Below, one piece after another: positions 44,712-53,958 of a stretch of DNA of 64,000 nucleotides (positions are counted from its first letter, which is position 1; each line of letters starts with the position of its first letter). The translations under genes were made by a program, and so were the position numbers. The stretch lies in assembly GCA_963662395.1 (NCBI GenBank), contig OY759511.1:4781912-4845911 (forward strand). The letters are read 5' to 3'. The DNA is from JAPOXR01 sp963662395. GTDB lineage: Bacteria; Pseudomonadota; Alphaproteobacteria; Rhodobacterales; Rhodobacteraceae. The notes under the pieces were generated by a model. It was given only the letters and a program-made list of their open reading frames with translations, did no database searches and had not been told where the DNA came from.

Positions 44712-45755
44712 ATGCGGAATTCTGTCAGGCTTGGAGCCGGCGTCGTGGCGGTAACGGTGTTTTGGGCGGGGTTGGCGGCGGCGCGTGATCAAATCCGGAT
44801 CGTCGGGTCGTCGACCGTGTTTCCCTACACGCAGGCGGTGGCCGAACAGTTTTCCCGGATGACCGGCGCTCCATCAGCGATCGTCGAATCAACGGGCACC
44901 GGCGGCGGGATGAAACTGTTTTGTGCCGGGATTGGCGACCGGCATCCTGACCTGACGGGCGCCTCAAGGGCCATGACATCATCCGAATACGAGCTGTGCC
45001 GGTCAAACGGCGTGACCGACATCACCGAGGCCCTGATCGGCCATGACGGGCTGTCGATCGCCATCTCGCGGCAGAGTGAATTTGCCTGGGATCTGTCGCT
45101 GGCCGAAACCTACCTGGCGCTGGCGGCCAGGATTCCCGTGGATGAAGAATGGGCGGACAATCCCCACCGGTCATGGTCGGATGTCAATCCCGGCCTGCCG
45201 GAAGTGCCGATTCTCGCCTATGGACCGCCGCCGACCAGCGGGACCCGCGACGCATTCGTCGAACTGGCCATGCATGCCGGCTGCAGGAGGCTTGACTGGG
45301 TCACGAGGAACGGGCTGGCCAGGGACAAGGCCTGGGTCAAGGCAAATTGCAGTCGCATGCGCCAGGACGGCCCCTATGTTGAAGCTGGCGAGAACGACAA
45401 TCTGATCGTCCAGCGCCTCATTGCCGATACCGGGGCGCTGGGGATATTCGGGTATTCGTTCCTGTTCGAGAACTCGGACGTGCTGAAACCGGTCCTGGTC
45501 GAAGGCGTTGCGCCTGATGTCGCAACCATCGGCGATCAATCATACCCGATATCGAGGCCGCTCTATTTCTACACCAAGAACGCCCATCGCGGGGTTATCC
45601 CGTACCTGCAGGAATTCATCGAGGAATACATGTCGGGCGAGGCGCTGGCTGCTGATGGCTACCTGGCCGAGCGCGGGCTGGTGGCGCTCCCCGAGGGCAC
45701 CCGTGCCGAGTTGCAGGAGGCGGTGATTGCCGGCAGCACATTGGAAGCCCGGTGA
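44712..45755 (+). CDS. pstS: phosphate ABC transporter substrate-binding protein PstS
   Basis: 347 residues from ATG at 44712. Signal peptide MRNSVRLGAGVVAVTVFWAG with cleavage after LAAA. The mature start RDQIRIVGSSTVFPYTQAVA and the phosphate-site segments ESTGTGGGMKLFCAGIGD, GASRAMTSSEYE and YGPPPTSGTRDAFVELAM are typical of PstS. High-affinity periplasmic phosphate receptor. First gene of pstSCA; 53 bases before pstC. Confidence 0.93.
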   Translation: MRNSVRLGAGVVAVTVFWAGLAAARDQIRIVGSSTVFPYTQAVAEQFSRMTGAPSAIVESTGTGGGMKLFCAGIGDRHPDLTGASRAMTSSEYELCRSNGVTDITEALIGHDGLSIAISRQSEFAWDLSLAETYLALAARIPVDEEWADNPHRSWSDVNPGLPEVPILAYGPPPTSGTRDAFVELAMHAGCRRLDWVTRNGLARDKAWVKANCSRMRQDGPYVEAGENDNLIVQRLIADTGALGIFGYSFLFENSDVLKPVLVEGVAPDVATIGDQSYPISRPLYFYTKNAHRGVIPYLQEFIEEYMSGEALAADGYLAERGLVALPEGTRAELQEAVIAGSTLEAR

Positions 45756-45808
45756 ATTCGGGCCGGATGCGATTGCAGCCCCGCCTCCACGGCCACCGCC
45801 GGTAGCAC

Positions 45809-47185
45809 ATGATCGCGGCGGCGTTCATCCTGCTCCTTGCCATGACGGCTGGCGCCTGGGTTTTCAATGTCCGGGCGGCCCGGGCCATTCAAGCGGCCGG
45901 GGTGCGGCTGAACTCGGTCGCCTTCTATCACGGTGCATTCGCCGCCCTCACCGTTGCCCTCCCGGTGCTGTGCATGGTGGTCCCCTGGCTGCTGTTGCAG
46001 CGGCCACTGGTGGATCTCGTGGTGATGAACGGGCTGGCGCCGGAGATGCTTGCCGGGGCCGGAGTCGGCGAAAGGCAGTTGTTGCTTGCTGAAATCCGGA
46101 CGGTGGCGTCGGGGCGCATCTTCGGTGAGCCGGCACCGGAGGTTTTGGCGGCGGCGGAACGGATGCGACTCCTCGACCACATGGCCGGATCACTGATGCT
46201 TCCGGCAGTATTGCTGTTTTCGGCGGTGTTGTGGGTGATCGCGCGCCGCCGGGTGGCGGCCGAGTTCCGCGCCAGGTTGGTGACCGAGCGAATCGTCCAC
46301 GCAGGCATGGTGTTCTGTGCCTGCGTCGCGATTTTCACCACCACCGGCATCATCGCTTCACTCCTGGTCGAATCGATGCGTTTCTTCTCCCTCGTTTCAC
46401 TGCCTGAGTTCCTGTTCGGATTGAACTGGGAGCCGCAGATTCCAGTACGTGAGGACCAGGTTGCGGCCGAAGGTGCATTTGGCTGGGTACCGGTCCTGGC
46501 CGGTACGCTGCTGATCATGCTCATCGCGGTAACAGCCGCGGTGCCGATCGGTCTCCTCTCGGCCATCTACCTGCACGAGTTCGCTTCGGCCAGAATCCGT
46601 GCTGTCGCCAAGCCCGTCCTGGAAATCCTCGCCGGCGTTCCAACCGTCGTATACGGGTTTTTTGCCATATTGGTGATTGCTCCGGCGCTCCGCAATGCAG
46701 GAGCCTCGCTCGGGCTCGACATTGCGCCGAACACGGCATTGGCGGCGGGAGGTGTCATGGGAATCATGTTGATCCCGTTCATTTCGTCCTTTGCCGATGA
46801 TGCGCTGGCTGCAGTGCCCAACCAGCTGCGTGACGGCTCGCTCGCCCTCGGCGCCACCCGTGCCGAGACCATGCTGCAGGTGCTGTTTCCTGCCGCGCTG
46901 CCCGGCATCGCCGGCGGCATCCTGCTGGCAATCAGCCGGGCGGTCGGCGAGACCATGATCGTGGTCATGGCGGCCGGGCTGATCGCAAGGCTGACACTGA
47001 ATCCGCTCGACAGCGTGACCACCGTCACCGTGCAGATCGTGACGCTGCTGATCGGCGATACCTCGTTTGACAATCCGAAGACCCTGGCCGCCTTCGCCCT
47101 AGGGCTGATGCTGTTCCTGGTGACGCTCTGCATCAACGTGGCGGCGCTCCGCATCGTTCGAAAATACCGGGAAGTCTATGAGTAG
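45809..47185 (+). CDS. pstC: phosphate ABC transporter permease PstC
   Basis: 458 residues, longer than the roughly 320 of enterobacterial PstC because of an N-terminal extension with two extra membrane segments (MIAAAFILLLAMTAGAWVFN and AFAALTVALPVLCMVVPWLL), as in other alphaproteobacteria. The permease core has IYLHEFASARIRAVAKPVLE and the EAA-type loop QLRDGSLALGATRAETMLQV. It overlaps pstA by eight bases. Confidence 0.93.
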   Translation: MIAAAFILLLAMTAGAWVFNVRAARAIQAAGVRLNSVAFYHGAFAALTVALPVLCMVVPWLLLQRPLVDLVVMNGLAPEMLAGAGVGERQLLLAEIRTVASGRIFGEPAPEVLAAAERMRLLDHMAGSLMLPAVLLFSAVLWVIARRRVAAEFRARLVTERIVHAGMVFCACVAIFTTTGIIASLLVESMRFFSLVSLPEFLFGLNWEPQIPVREDQVAAEGAFGWVPVLAGTLLIMLIAVTAAVPIGLLSAIYLHEFASARIRAVAKPVLEILAGVPTVVYGFFAILVIAPALRNAGASLGLDIAPNTALAAGGVMGIMLIPFISSFADDALAAVPNQLRDGSLALGATRAETMLQVLFPAALPGIAGGILLAISRAVGETMIVVMAAGLIARLTLNPLDSVTTVTVQIVTLLIGDTSFDNPKTLAAFALGLMLFLVTLCINVAALRIVRKYREVYE

Positions 47186-48476
47186 GGGGGCGGACCCGAT
47201 GGCGGTGAATGCCGGTCTTGCCGTCGACGAATCGGCGGGCGTCAGGTTGCGGCGCCGTAAACGGGGTCAAATCCTGCTGCAGGTGCTGGGAGGTCTCGCA
47301 GTCCTGTCGGCGTTCCTGGCTTTGCTGCTGCTGGTCGGGTCACTGCTGCTTTCGGGCGCCCGCGCCTTTACCCAGACGCATGTCGAAATCAGCGTCCATG
47401 TTGATCCCGGTATCATTGATCCGGAAGACTTGCCGCGCGGGAATTTCCGCAAACTGCTGCAGGAGGCACTGGCCGCGAGATTTCCCGAGGCTGATTCGAG
47501 GAGCGAGCGGAAGCAAATCCTGCAGATACTGAGTAACAGCGCCCAGTTTGAACTGAGGGACCGCATCCTCGAGGATGTCTCGGTGATCGGCGGGACGCTG
47601 GAGTTGAAGGTGCCGGCCAGTGATCCCTATGACCAGTTGAACAAGGGGCAGATCGACCGCAACACGCCGGAAGTCCGCCGCCGGCTGACTGACCAGCAGA
47701 TCGCGTGGTTCGACAGGCTGCAGCGTGAAGGTGCGATCAGCACCCCCCTGAATGTCGCCCTGGTGGGCAATCCGGACAGCAGGTTCCCGGAAATCGCCGG
47801 GCTGAAAGGCGCGCTGATCGGATCCTTCTGGGCTCTCCTTGTCTGCTTCCTGCTTTCATTTCCGGTCGGTATCGGGGCGGCCATCTACCTGGAGGAATTT
47901 GCCCCGAGAAACCGTCTCAGCGACCTGGTCGAGGTCAATATCAACAATCTTGCCGCGGTTCCGTCAGTGGTGTTCGGCCTGCTGGCGTTGGCGGTGTTCA
48001 TCGGCTGGTTCGGGCTTCCGCGCTCGACGCCTTTCGTCGGTGGCATGACACTTGCCCTCATGACCATGCCGACGGTGATCATTGCCACCCGGGCGGCGCT
48101 GAAGAGTGTGCCGGGCAGCATCCGGGAGGCGGCGCTGGGGGTCGGCGCCTCGAGGCAACAAATGGTGTTCGGACATGTCCTGCCGCTGGCCATGCCCGGA
48201 ATTCTGACCGGAACGATCATCGGGCTTGCCCAGGCGCTCGGCGAGACTGCACCCTTGCTGCTGATCGGAATGAACGCCTTCATCACCTCGGCGCCGACCG
48301 GCCCGTTCGACAGCTCGACTGCCCTGCCGACTCAGATCCTCATCTGGGCCGACAGCCCCGAGCGCGGCTTCGTTGCCCGAGCCTCGGCCGCCATCCTTGT
48401 CCTGCTGGGATTCCTGGTGATGATGAACGCCGTGGCGATCCTGCTGCGAAGCAGGTTCGAAGGAAAATGGCGGTGA
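47178..48476 (+). CDS. pstA: phosphate ABC transporter permease PstA
   Basis: 432 residues, overlapping pstC. A large periplasmic insert after the first membrane segment (residues about 60-200) is typical of alphaproteobacterial PstA. Core: VGIGAAIYLEEFAPRNRLSD, VPSVVFGLLALAVFIGWFGL and SIREAALGVGASRQQMVFGH (EAA loop). No pstB or phoU follows; the next gene is rplU. Confidence 0.93.
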   Translation: MSRGADPMAVNAGLAVDESAGVRLRRRKRGQILLQVLGGLAVLSAFLALLLLVGSLLLSGARAFTQTHVEISVHVDPGIIDPEDLPRGNFRKLLQEALAARFPEADSRSERKQILQILSNSAQFELRDRILEDVSVIGGTLELKVPASDPYDQLNKGQIDRNTPEVRRRLTDQQIAWFDRLQREGAISTPLNVALVGNPDSRFPEIAGLKGALIGSFWALLVCFLLSFPVGIGAAIYLEEFAPRNRLSDLVEVNINNLAAVPSVVFGLLALAVFIGWFGLPRSTPFVGGMTLALMTMPTVIIATRAALKSVPGSIREAALGVGASRQQMVFGHVLPLAMPGILTGTIIGLAQALGETAPLLLIGMNAFITSAPTGPFDSSTALPTQILIWADSPERGFVARASAAILVLLGFLVMMNAVAILLRSRFEGKWR

Positions 48477-48608
48477 TGCGCTTGCTGCCCGGGTGGCGCT
48501 CTTCGAGCCGCCTCGGCACCGGCGGGCGGCCTGGATCATGGTTGACGGCACCGGCAATCGAAGGCCTCCGGCCGGATGATCATTTGGCCGTCCTGCCCGA
48601 ATATTCCC

Positions 48609-48636
48609 TTGACAATCGTGGCGAGCTTTTGAATAC
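48609..48636 (+). promoter_or_regulatory. sigma-70-type promoter for rplU-rpmA
   Basis: TTGACA at 48609-48614 and GAATAC at 48631-48636, 16 bases apart, about 70 bases before the chosen rplU start. It lies in a gap after the pst operon, giving the ribosomal genes their own promoter. Confidence 0.55.
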
Positions 48637-48708
48637 ACCGCTCGCCCCTTGGTGATTGCAACGGCATGGGCTGGCAATCCCGGGCGGATTTCTGGTTTGG
48701 TGAAAGAC

Positions 48709-49212
48709 ATGGAATCTGAACAGGACATGGCCATGACCGCCGAGGACGCCGAAGCGGGCGACACCCCGGACACCGACATGGCCGCCCGAGACATCGGGGA
48801 GGGCGAGGACCCGGGCACGGATGACCAGGAGGTCGGGGAGTTCGAATCGAGCATCAAGGGCGACGAGGATCTGACCGCGATCATCAGGCTGCTCGGCAAG
48901 CAGTTCAAGGTGCGATCAGGTGACTTCCTCGTGGCGCCGCATGACTCGTCATGCGAGTTTGGCGACACGATCGAGGTCTTTGACGTTCTGCTGGCCGAGA
49001 ATGACGGGACAGTGGTCGGCTCGCCGACAATTGATGGGGCCAAGGTCTCGCTGGAGCCGGTCATCGACATGCTTGGACCGAAGACCATCAGTTTCAAGAA
49101 GCGTCGCCGGAAACATTCTTCAAAAACCGTCCGTGGCGGCAGGCAATCCCATACCGGCTATGTCGTGGCGGCGATCGATATTCCCGGGCTTGGCCAAAGC
49201 CACGTGGAATAG
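48709..49212 (+). CDS. rplU: 50S ribosomal protein bL21 with acidic N-terminal extension
   Basis: 167 residues against about 103 usual. Residues 1-50 are strongly acidic (AEDAEAGDTPDTDMAARDIG, EGEDPGTDDQEVGEFES). The bL21 core follows: AIIRLLGKQFKVRSGDFLVA, GDTIEVFDVLLAENDGTVVG and KTISFKKRRRKHSSKTVRG. ATG at 48709 is preferred; GTG at 48700 and a start at 48649 are in the same frame and the latter would sit almost on the transcript start. Part of the 50S subunit, binds 23S rRNA. 15 bases before rpmA. Confidence 0.9.
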   Translation: MESEQDMAMTAEDAEAGDTPDTDMAARDIGEGEDPGTDDQEVGEFESSIKGDEDLTAIIRLLGKQFKVRSGDFLVAPHDSSCEFGDTIEVFDVLLAENDGTVVGSPTIDGAKVSLEPVIDMLGPKTISFKKRRRKHSSKTVRGGRQSHTGYVVAAIDIPGLGQSHVE

Positions 49213-49227
49213 GTTCAGGAGACGGAA

Positions 49228-49497
49228 ATGGCTCACAAGAAGGCAGGTGGATCCTCGAGAAACGGCCGCGACTCGGCTGGTCGCAGGCTGGGGGTGAAGA
49301 AATATGGTGGCGAGTCGGTGACTCCCGGCAATATCATCGTCCGGCAGCGGGGCAACAAGTTCTGGCCGGGCAATGGCACGGCATCCGGCAAGGATCACAC
49401 GATCTTTGCCATCGCCTCCGGCACCGTCCAGTTTCGGACCGGGTTCAAGAAACGCAAATTCGTGTCGGTATTGCCGGCACAGGAATCGGCCGGGTAG
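49228..49497 (+). CDS. rpmA: 50S ribosomal protein bL27
   Basis: 89 residues, MAHKKAGGSSRNGRDSAGRR and the conserved FWPGNGTASGKDHTIFAIAS. Normal length. Its N-terminal tail reaches the peptidyl transferase centre. Preceded by CAGGAGACGG. Always adjacent to rplU and obgE in bacteria, as here. Confidence 0.97.
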   Translation: MAHKKAGGSSRNGRDSAGRRLGVKKYGGESVTPGNIIVRQRGNKFWPGNGTASGKDHTIFAIASGTVQFRTGFKKRKFVSVLPAQESAG

Positions 49498-49640
49498 CCC
49501 GGCCGGGAGTCGCGCCAGCGGACGAGGCTGTTCGCCACCGGGATATGAATGCCGACCCTTTGGGGGGCCGCTTGCAGGACGGACCAGGCGCGGTCAATAT
49601 CCTGTCTTGATCAACTTCCGGACGGTCATGGACCGGTGCG

Positions 49641-50675
49641 ATGAGATTTCTTGACCTGGTGAGGATACATGCACGCTCCGGTACCGGCGGCAACGGAGCC
49701 ATCAGTTTTCGCCGGGAAAAATCTGTCGAGTTCGGTGGGCCGGATGGCGGCAATGGCGGCAATGGCGGCAACATTTTCGCCGAGACCGTTCCCGACCTGA
49801 ATACGCTCATCGACTTCAGGTATCGCTCGCACGTGATTGCCGGTGACGGCAGGCCGGGGCGCGGCCGATTGAAAACCGGCGCCAGGGGCAGCAATGTTGT
49901 CCTGCAGGTGCCGGTCGGCACCGAGTTGCTGGACGAGTTCCAGGACAGCATCATGCTTGACATGACCGAGACCGGGGTCCGGCACCTGCTGCTGGCGGGC
50001 GGCAATGGCGGGTTCGGGAACCACCATTTCCGGTCATCGACCAACCAGGCGCCACGCATTGCCAACAAGGGTCAGCCGGGGCAGGAGCGAACCTTCTGGC
50101 TGCGCCTGAAACTGCTGGCCGATGTCGGGCTTCTCGGTCTGCCCAATGCCGGCAAATCCACCCTGCTGGCAGCAGTTTCGAATGCCACGCCGCGAATTGC
50201 CGATTACCCCTTCACCACCCTGCAGCCCAATCTCGGCCTCGTGCGGGTTCATGGCACGGAATTCGTCCTTGCCGACATTCCGGGCCTGATCGAGGGTGCC
50301 CATGAGGGCAAGGGGATCGGAATTCGCTTTCTCGGCCATGTCGAGCGCTGCCGGGTATTGTTGCACCTGGTCGATGCAACCTCCGATTCGCTGGTGCAGG
50401 ATTACCAGACGGTGATCGGGGAGATTGGCAGCTACGGCAACGGGCTTCTCGACAAGCCGCGGCTCATCGTCTTGTCCAAGGCCGATTCACTGAGTGATGC
50501 CGAACTCGGGGAGCAGGCGGGATTGCTCGAGGATCATTGTCGCCAGGCCGTGCTGCCGATCTCGGCAGTGAGCGGTGCCGGCATCGAATCCTGCATGGGC
50601 CAGGTGGCCAGCTGCATTGCTGCAACCAGGGCCACCAGCACCGCCGGGGAAGAGAAGGCAGCATGGACTCCGTAG
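49641..50675 (+). CDS. obgE: Obg-family GTPase
   Basis: 344 residues. Glycine-rich OBG fold: FVDLVRIHARSG-type start RFLDLVRIHARSGTGGNGAI, FGGPDGGNGGNGGNIFAETV. GTPase domain with G1 LGLPNAGKSTLLAAVSNATP, G3 VLADIPGLIEGAHEGKG and G4 IVLSKADSL. Acts in late 50S subunit assembly and stress control. The 3' end overlaps the proB start by 13 bases. Confidence 0.97.
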   Translation: MRFLDLVRIHARSGTGGNGAISFRREKSVEFGGPDGGNGGNGGNIFAETVPDLNTLIDFRYRSHVIAGDGRPGRGRLKTGARGSNVVLQVPVGTELLDEFQDSIMLDMTETGVRHLLLAGGNGGFGNHHFRSSTNQAPRIANKGQPGQERTFWLRLKLLADVGLLGLPNAGKSTLLAAVSNATPRIADYPFTTLQPNLGLVRVHGTEFVLADIPGLIEGAHEGKGIGIRFLGHVERCRVLLHLVDATSDSLVQDYQTVIGEIGSYGNGLLDKPRLIVLSKADSLSDAELGEQAGLLEDHCRQAVLPISAVSGAGIESCMGQVASCIAATRATSTAGEEKAAWTP

Positions 50676-51778
50676 GTTATATCGACAAGTCCAGGCGGGT
50701 CGTGGTCAAGATCGGTTCATCCCTGCTGGTCGATGCGGATACCGGGCAGCTGAGATCGGGCTGGTTGAACTCTCTCGTCTCCGACATCGCCGCCCTGCGG
50801 CTGGGTGGCAAGGATGTCCTGTTCGTGTCATCCGGCTCCATTGCCCTGGGCCGGCGGGCGCTGGGGCTTGGCGCCGGTTCGCTGTCGCTCGAGCAAAGCC
50901 AGGCGGCGGCGGCCATCGGCCAGATCCGTCTTGCCCGGGCCTACGAGGAATCGCTGGCGCCACATGGCTTGGTTGCGGCGCAGATCCTGCTCACCCTGGA
51001 GGACAGCGAGAACCGGCGCCGGTATCTCAATTCACGGGCGACCCTGGTGAATCTCCTGACGCAGGGGGTGGTGCCGGTGGTCAACGAGAATGACACGATT
51101 GCCACCAATGAAATCCGCTTCGGCGACAATGACCGCCTTGCCGCACAGGTGGCGGTGATGACGAATTCCGATTTGCTGGTGCTGCTGTCCGACGTGGACG
51201 GCCTCTACGAGCAGGATCCCCGCCGAAACCCTGGTGCCGCCAAGGTGACCAGGGTCGAGGAAATATCCCAGGCCATCAACAACATGGCCGAGGACACCCG
51301 AACCGGCCTGTCGAAGGGCGGGATGAAGACCAAGCTCATGGCCGCCACCACTGCCACCCGGTCCGGCTGTGCGATGATCATTGCCAGGGGCAGCGGGGAC
51401 AACCCGGTCGAGGCGCTGCTGAATGGTGGCAGTTGCACACTTTTCGTGCCAAAGGGCGATCCGGCGACTGCAAGGCGGCAATGGATCGGGTCGATGAAGC
51501 CGCGCGGGCAATTGCTGGTCGACCAGGGCGCAGTGCGAGCCCTTCACTCCGGCAAGTCACTTCTGCCAGCCGGCGTGAAGCAGGTGACCGGCGACTTCGA
51601 CCGCGGTGAGCCGGTGAGCATCGTGCAGGAGGAAGGCTCGGTACTGGGGCAGGGGCTGGTCCGGTATACCAGCGTTGAAGCCCGGGCCATCCACGGCAAG
51701 CGATCGGCGGAAATCCCGGAGATACTGGGCTATCCGGCCCGGTCGGCAATGATTCACCGGGACGACATGGCGTTGTGA
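50663..51778 (+). CDS. proB: glutamate 5-kinase
   Basis: 371 residues from ATG at 50663 (MDSVGYIDKSRRVVVKIGSS). Amino acid kinase domain: VKIGSSLLVDADTGQLRSGW, FVSSGSIALGRRALGLGAGS, VNENDTIATNEIRFGDNDRL and GTGGMKTK-like LSKGGMKTKLMAATTA. C-terminal PUA domain from about residue 280 (RGQLLVDQGAVRALHSGKSL). First step of proline synthesis, ATP-dependent phosphorylation of glutamate, feedback-inhibited by proline in the family. Confidence 0.96.
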   Translation: MDSVGYIDKSRRVVVKIGSSLLVDADTGQLRSGWLNSLVSDIAALRLGGKDVLFVSSGSIALGRRALGLGAGSLSLEQSQAAAAIGQIRLARAYEESLAPHGLVAAQILLTLEDSENRRRYLNSRATLVNLLTQGVVPVVNENDTIATNEIRFGDNDRLAAQVAVMTNSDLLVLLSDVDGLYEQDPRRNPGAAKVTRVEEISQAINNMAEDTRTGLSKGGMKTKLMAATTATRSGCAMIIARGSGDNPVEALLNGGSCTLFVPKGDPATARRQWIGSMKPRGQLLVDQGAVRALHSGKSLLPAGVKQVTGDFDRGEPVSIVQEEGSVLGQGLVRYTSVEARAIHGKRSAEIPEILGYPARSAMIHRDDMAL

Positions 51779-51935
51779 CCGGGCACAGTCCGGACCTGTT
51801 GTCAGGTTGCGACGGTCTGCCTCGCCTTCCAGGCAGGGAATTCCGCCCATGGGCCGGTCCGCGGGTGCTTGCAGGCCGATTGTTGCTCCGGTAGCACCGG
51901 CCACGGGGCAAGGTTGGCGCTTCGCAACATGGGAC

Positions 51936-53198
51936 ATGACGCAAATGAAGATTTCCAAGACCATGCTGGAACTTGGTGAGAGGGCTGCCGCCGCTGCCGG
52001 CAACCTGGCTTTTGCCCCCGGTGAACGAAAGAGCCGGGCATTGGAAGTTGCAGCCTGCGAGGTTGACCGATGCGGCGACCGGGTTCTGGAGGAGAACCGC
52101 CGCGACCTGGACAATGGCCGGCAGAAGGGTCTGTCGGCGGCAATGCTGGACCGGCTGGCCCTGGACAGGGAGCGGCTGTCGGCGATCTCCGGGGCGCTGC
52201 GAGACGTGGCCTCCCGGCCGGACCCGGTTGGCCGGGCCCTGGCGGATTGGACCCGTCCGTCCGGGCTGCGGATTCGGAAAATCAGCACGCCGATCGGCGT
52301 GATCGGCGTGATCTTCGAATCGAGGCCCAACGTCACCGTCGATGCCGGGGCACTCTGCCTCAAATCCGGCAACGCGGCAATCCTGAGAGGGGGTTCGGAC
52401 AGCATTCATACATCGACGGCGCTTCACCAATGCATGGTGTCAGGACTGAAAGAGGTCGGATTGCCCGACTCCTCCATCCAGATGGTGCCGGGGACCGACC
52501 GCCGGATTGTCGGCGAGATGCTGCGCATGAACCGCCATATCGATGTCATCGTCCCGAGAGGAGGCAGGGGGCTGGTCGAACGGATCCAGAGCGAGGCCAT
52601 GGTTCCCGTATTTGCGCATCTTGAAGGGATTTGCCATGTCTACGTGGATGCCGATGCCGATATTGGCAAGGCAAGCCGGGTGGTCATGAATGCCAAGACC
52701 CGCCGGACAGGGATCTGCGGGGCAGCCGAATGCCTGCTGGTTGACCGGAGCTTCTGGGAGCGGCATGGCGCGCCCTTCGTGGGCGAGTTGCTGGAGGCCG
52801 GTGTCGAGGTCAGGGCCGACGAAACCATCGGCTCGATACCGGGAACGAGCCCGGCGAGTCCCGGGGATTTCGGCCGGGAGTTCCTCGACATGATCATTGC
52901 CGCACGAATCGTCGACGGGGTGGACGGGGCGATCGAACACATACGCAACCATGGTTCGAATCATACCGATGCCATCATCACCGAGAATGACGCCACGTCG
53001 GAGCGGTTCTGCTCCAGGCTGAATTCGGCAATCCTGATGCGAAACGCCTCGACCCAGTTTGCCGATGGTGGCGAATTCGGAATGGGGGCGGAAATCGGCA
53101 TTGCCACCGGCAAGATCCATGCAAGGGGGCCGGTCGGTGCCGAAGAACTCACGACGTTCAAGTATATTGTCGAAGGAGACGGGACGATTCGTCCCTGA
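51936..53198 (+). CDS. proA: gamma-glutamyl phosphate reductase
   Basis: 420 residues from ATG at 51936 (or 51945). The aldehyde-dehydrogenase-like fold has PIGVIGVIFESRPNVTVDAG, KSGNAAILRGGSDSIHTSTA and the catalytic-cysteine region NAKTRRTGICGAAECLLVD. Second step of proline synthesis, NADPH-dependent reduction of glutamyl phosphate. It follows proB, separated by 157 bases. Confidence 0.96.
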   Translation: MTQMKISKTMLELGERAAAAAGNLAFAPGERKSRALEVAACEVDRCGDRVLEENRRDLDNGRQKGLSAAMLDRLALDRERLSAISGALRDVASRPDPVGRALADWTRPSGLRIRKISTPIGVIGVIFESRPNVTVDAGALCLKSGNAAILRGGSDSIHTSTALHQCMVSGLKEVGLPDSSIQMVPGTDRRIVGEMLRMNRHIDVIVPRGGRGLVERIQSEAMVPVFAHLEGICHVYVDADADIGKASRVVMNAKTRRTGICGAAECLLVDRSFWERHGAPFVGELLEAGVEVRADETIGSIPGTSPASPGDFGREFLDMIIAARIVDGVDGAIEHIRNHGSNHTDAIITENDATSERFCSRLNSAILMRNASTQFADGGEFGMGAEIGIATGKIHARGPVGAEELTTFKYIVEGDGTIRP

Positions 53199-53212
53199 AC
53201 AGGGTCAGGCAG

Positions 53213-53785
53213 TCACGAGCCCCAACTGCGAACGCGCCCGCAATCCACGTGCACGAAGCCGGATCTGGAATAGGTCCCGACACCACCGGCATTGCATCTC
53301 TTGGCAGCCTTGGCAATGGTCGTGGTCGATCGGCCCTTCAGGCGAATATCGGCCGCCATCCCCTTGATGTGCAGCGAATTCGATACCACACCGTCCCGGG
53401 TCCGGCTGAGCCGCCTGTTGGTGGCTGGACTTCGAAACCCGGAAATCAGGTCAAATGATTCCCCGGTATCGAGGCTGTTGTGAACCGCGGCAAGAATGTC
53501 GATCGTCCGGCGACTGATGGGCCGTGTCTGATCCGTGCGCCAGTCCCGCATGAAGTAGTCGATGGCATGCATTGCCTCGGTGACATATTCGCCATCATAC
53601 CAGTAGACCGAGCGGATGCTTTCCTCGGTGACGCTGTTTGTCATGTTGATCCAGCGGACATTCACCAGCCTGGTTCCGGCCAGCACGGGAGGAGCCGCGA
53701 GCACGCTGGATAACAGACCAGCACCGACGCCTGCCAGCAGTCGCCGTCGCGAAATTCGGTCAACGGATGCAGCCGTGTCCGACAA
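53213..53785 (-). CDS. DUF882 peptidoglycan endopeptidase, MepK-like, Tat-exported
   Basis: 190 residues. Signal with twin arginines DRISRRRLLAGVGAGLLSSV, cleavage near PPVLA. The M15/DUF882 zinc-peptidase motif set is visible: HNSLDTGESFDLISGFRSPA then HIKGMAADI (His-x6-Asp) and FVHVDCGRVRSW (second His). E. coli MepK (YcbK) cuts the cross-links made by L,D-transpeptidases. The gene is divergent from an LdtD-like gene 173 bases away, the same functional pairing as ycbB-ycbK. Confidence 0.88.
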   Translation of the reverse strand: MSDTAASVDRISRRRLLAGVGAGLLSSVLAAPPVLAGTRLVNVRWINMTNSVTEESIRSVYWYDGEYVTEAMHAIDYFMRDWRTDQTRPISRRTIDILAAVHNSLDTGESFDLISGFRSPATNRRLSRTRDGVVSNSLHIKGMAADIRLKGRSTTTIAKAAKRCNAGGVGTYSRSGFVHVDCGRVRSWGS

Positions 53786-53958
53786 GTTCCAGTGATCCCC
53801 GTTGGTATCCTACCGCCTCGCTCCCCCATATGGAGTGCCTGAGGCGCGCAAGACAACTGTCTATAGACCAACTTCGGTGAAATTGCAAATTGATTTCCGG
53901 ACAAATATAATGCGTCTGACTACAAGCTTGGAATTATTGGAGATTCCAGTCAGGGAGC

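Noticed and set aside
49741..49772. Tandem GGCGGCAAT repeats
   Set aside because: They encode the glycine-rich loop of the Obg fold and are not an independent repeat array.
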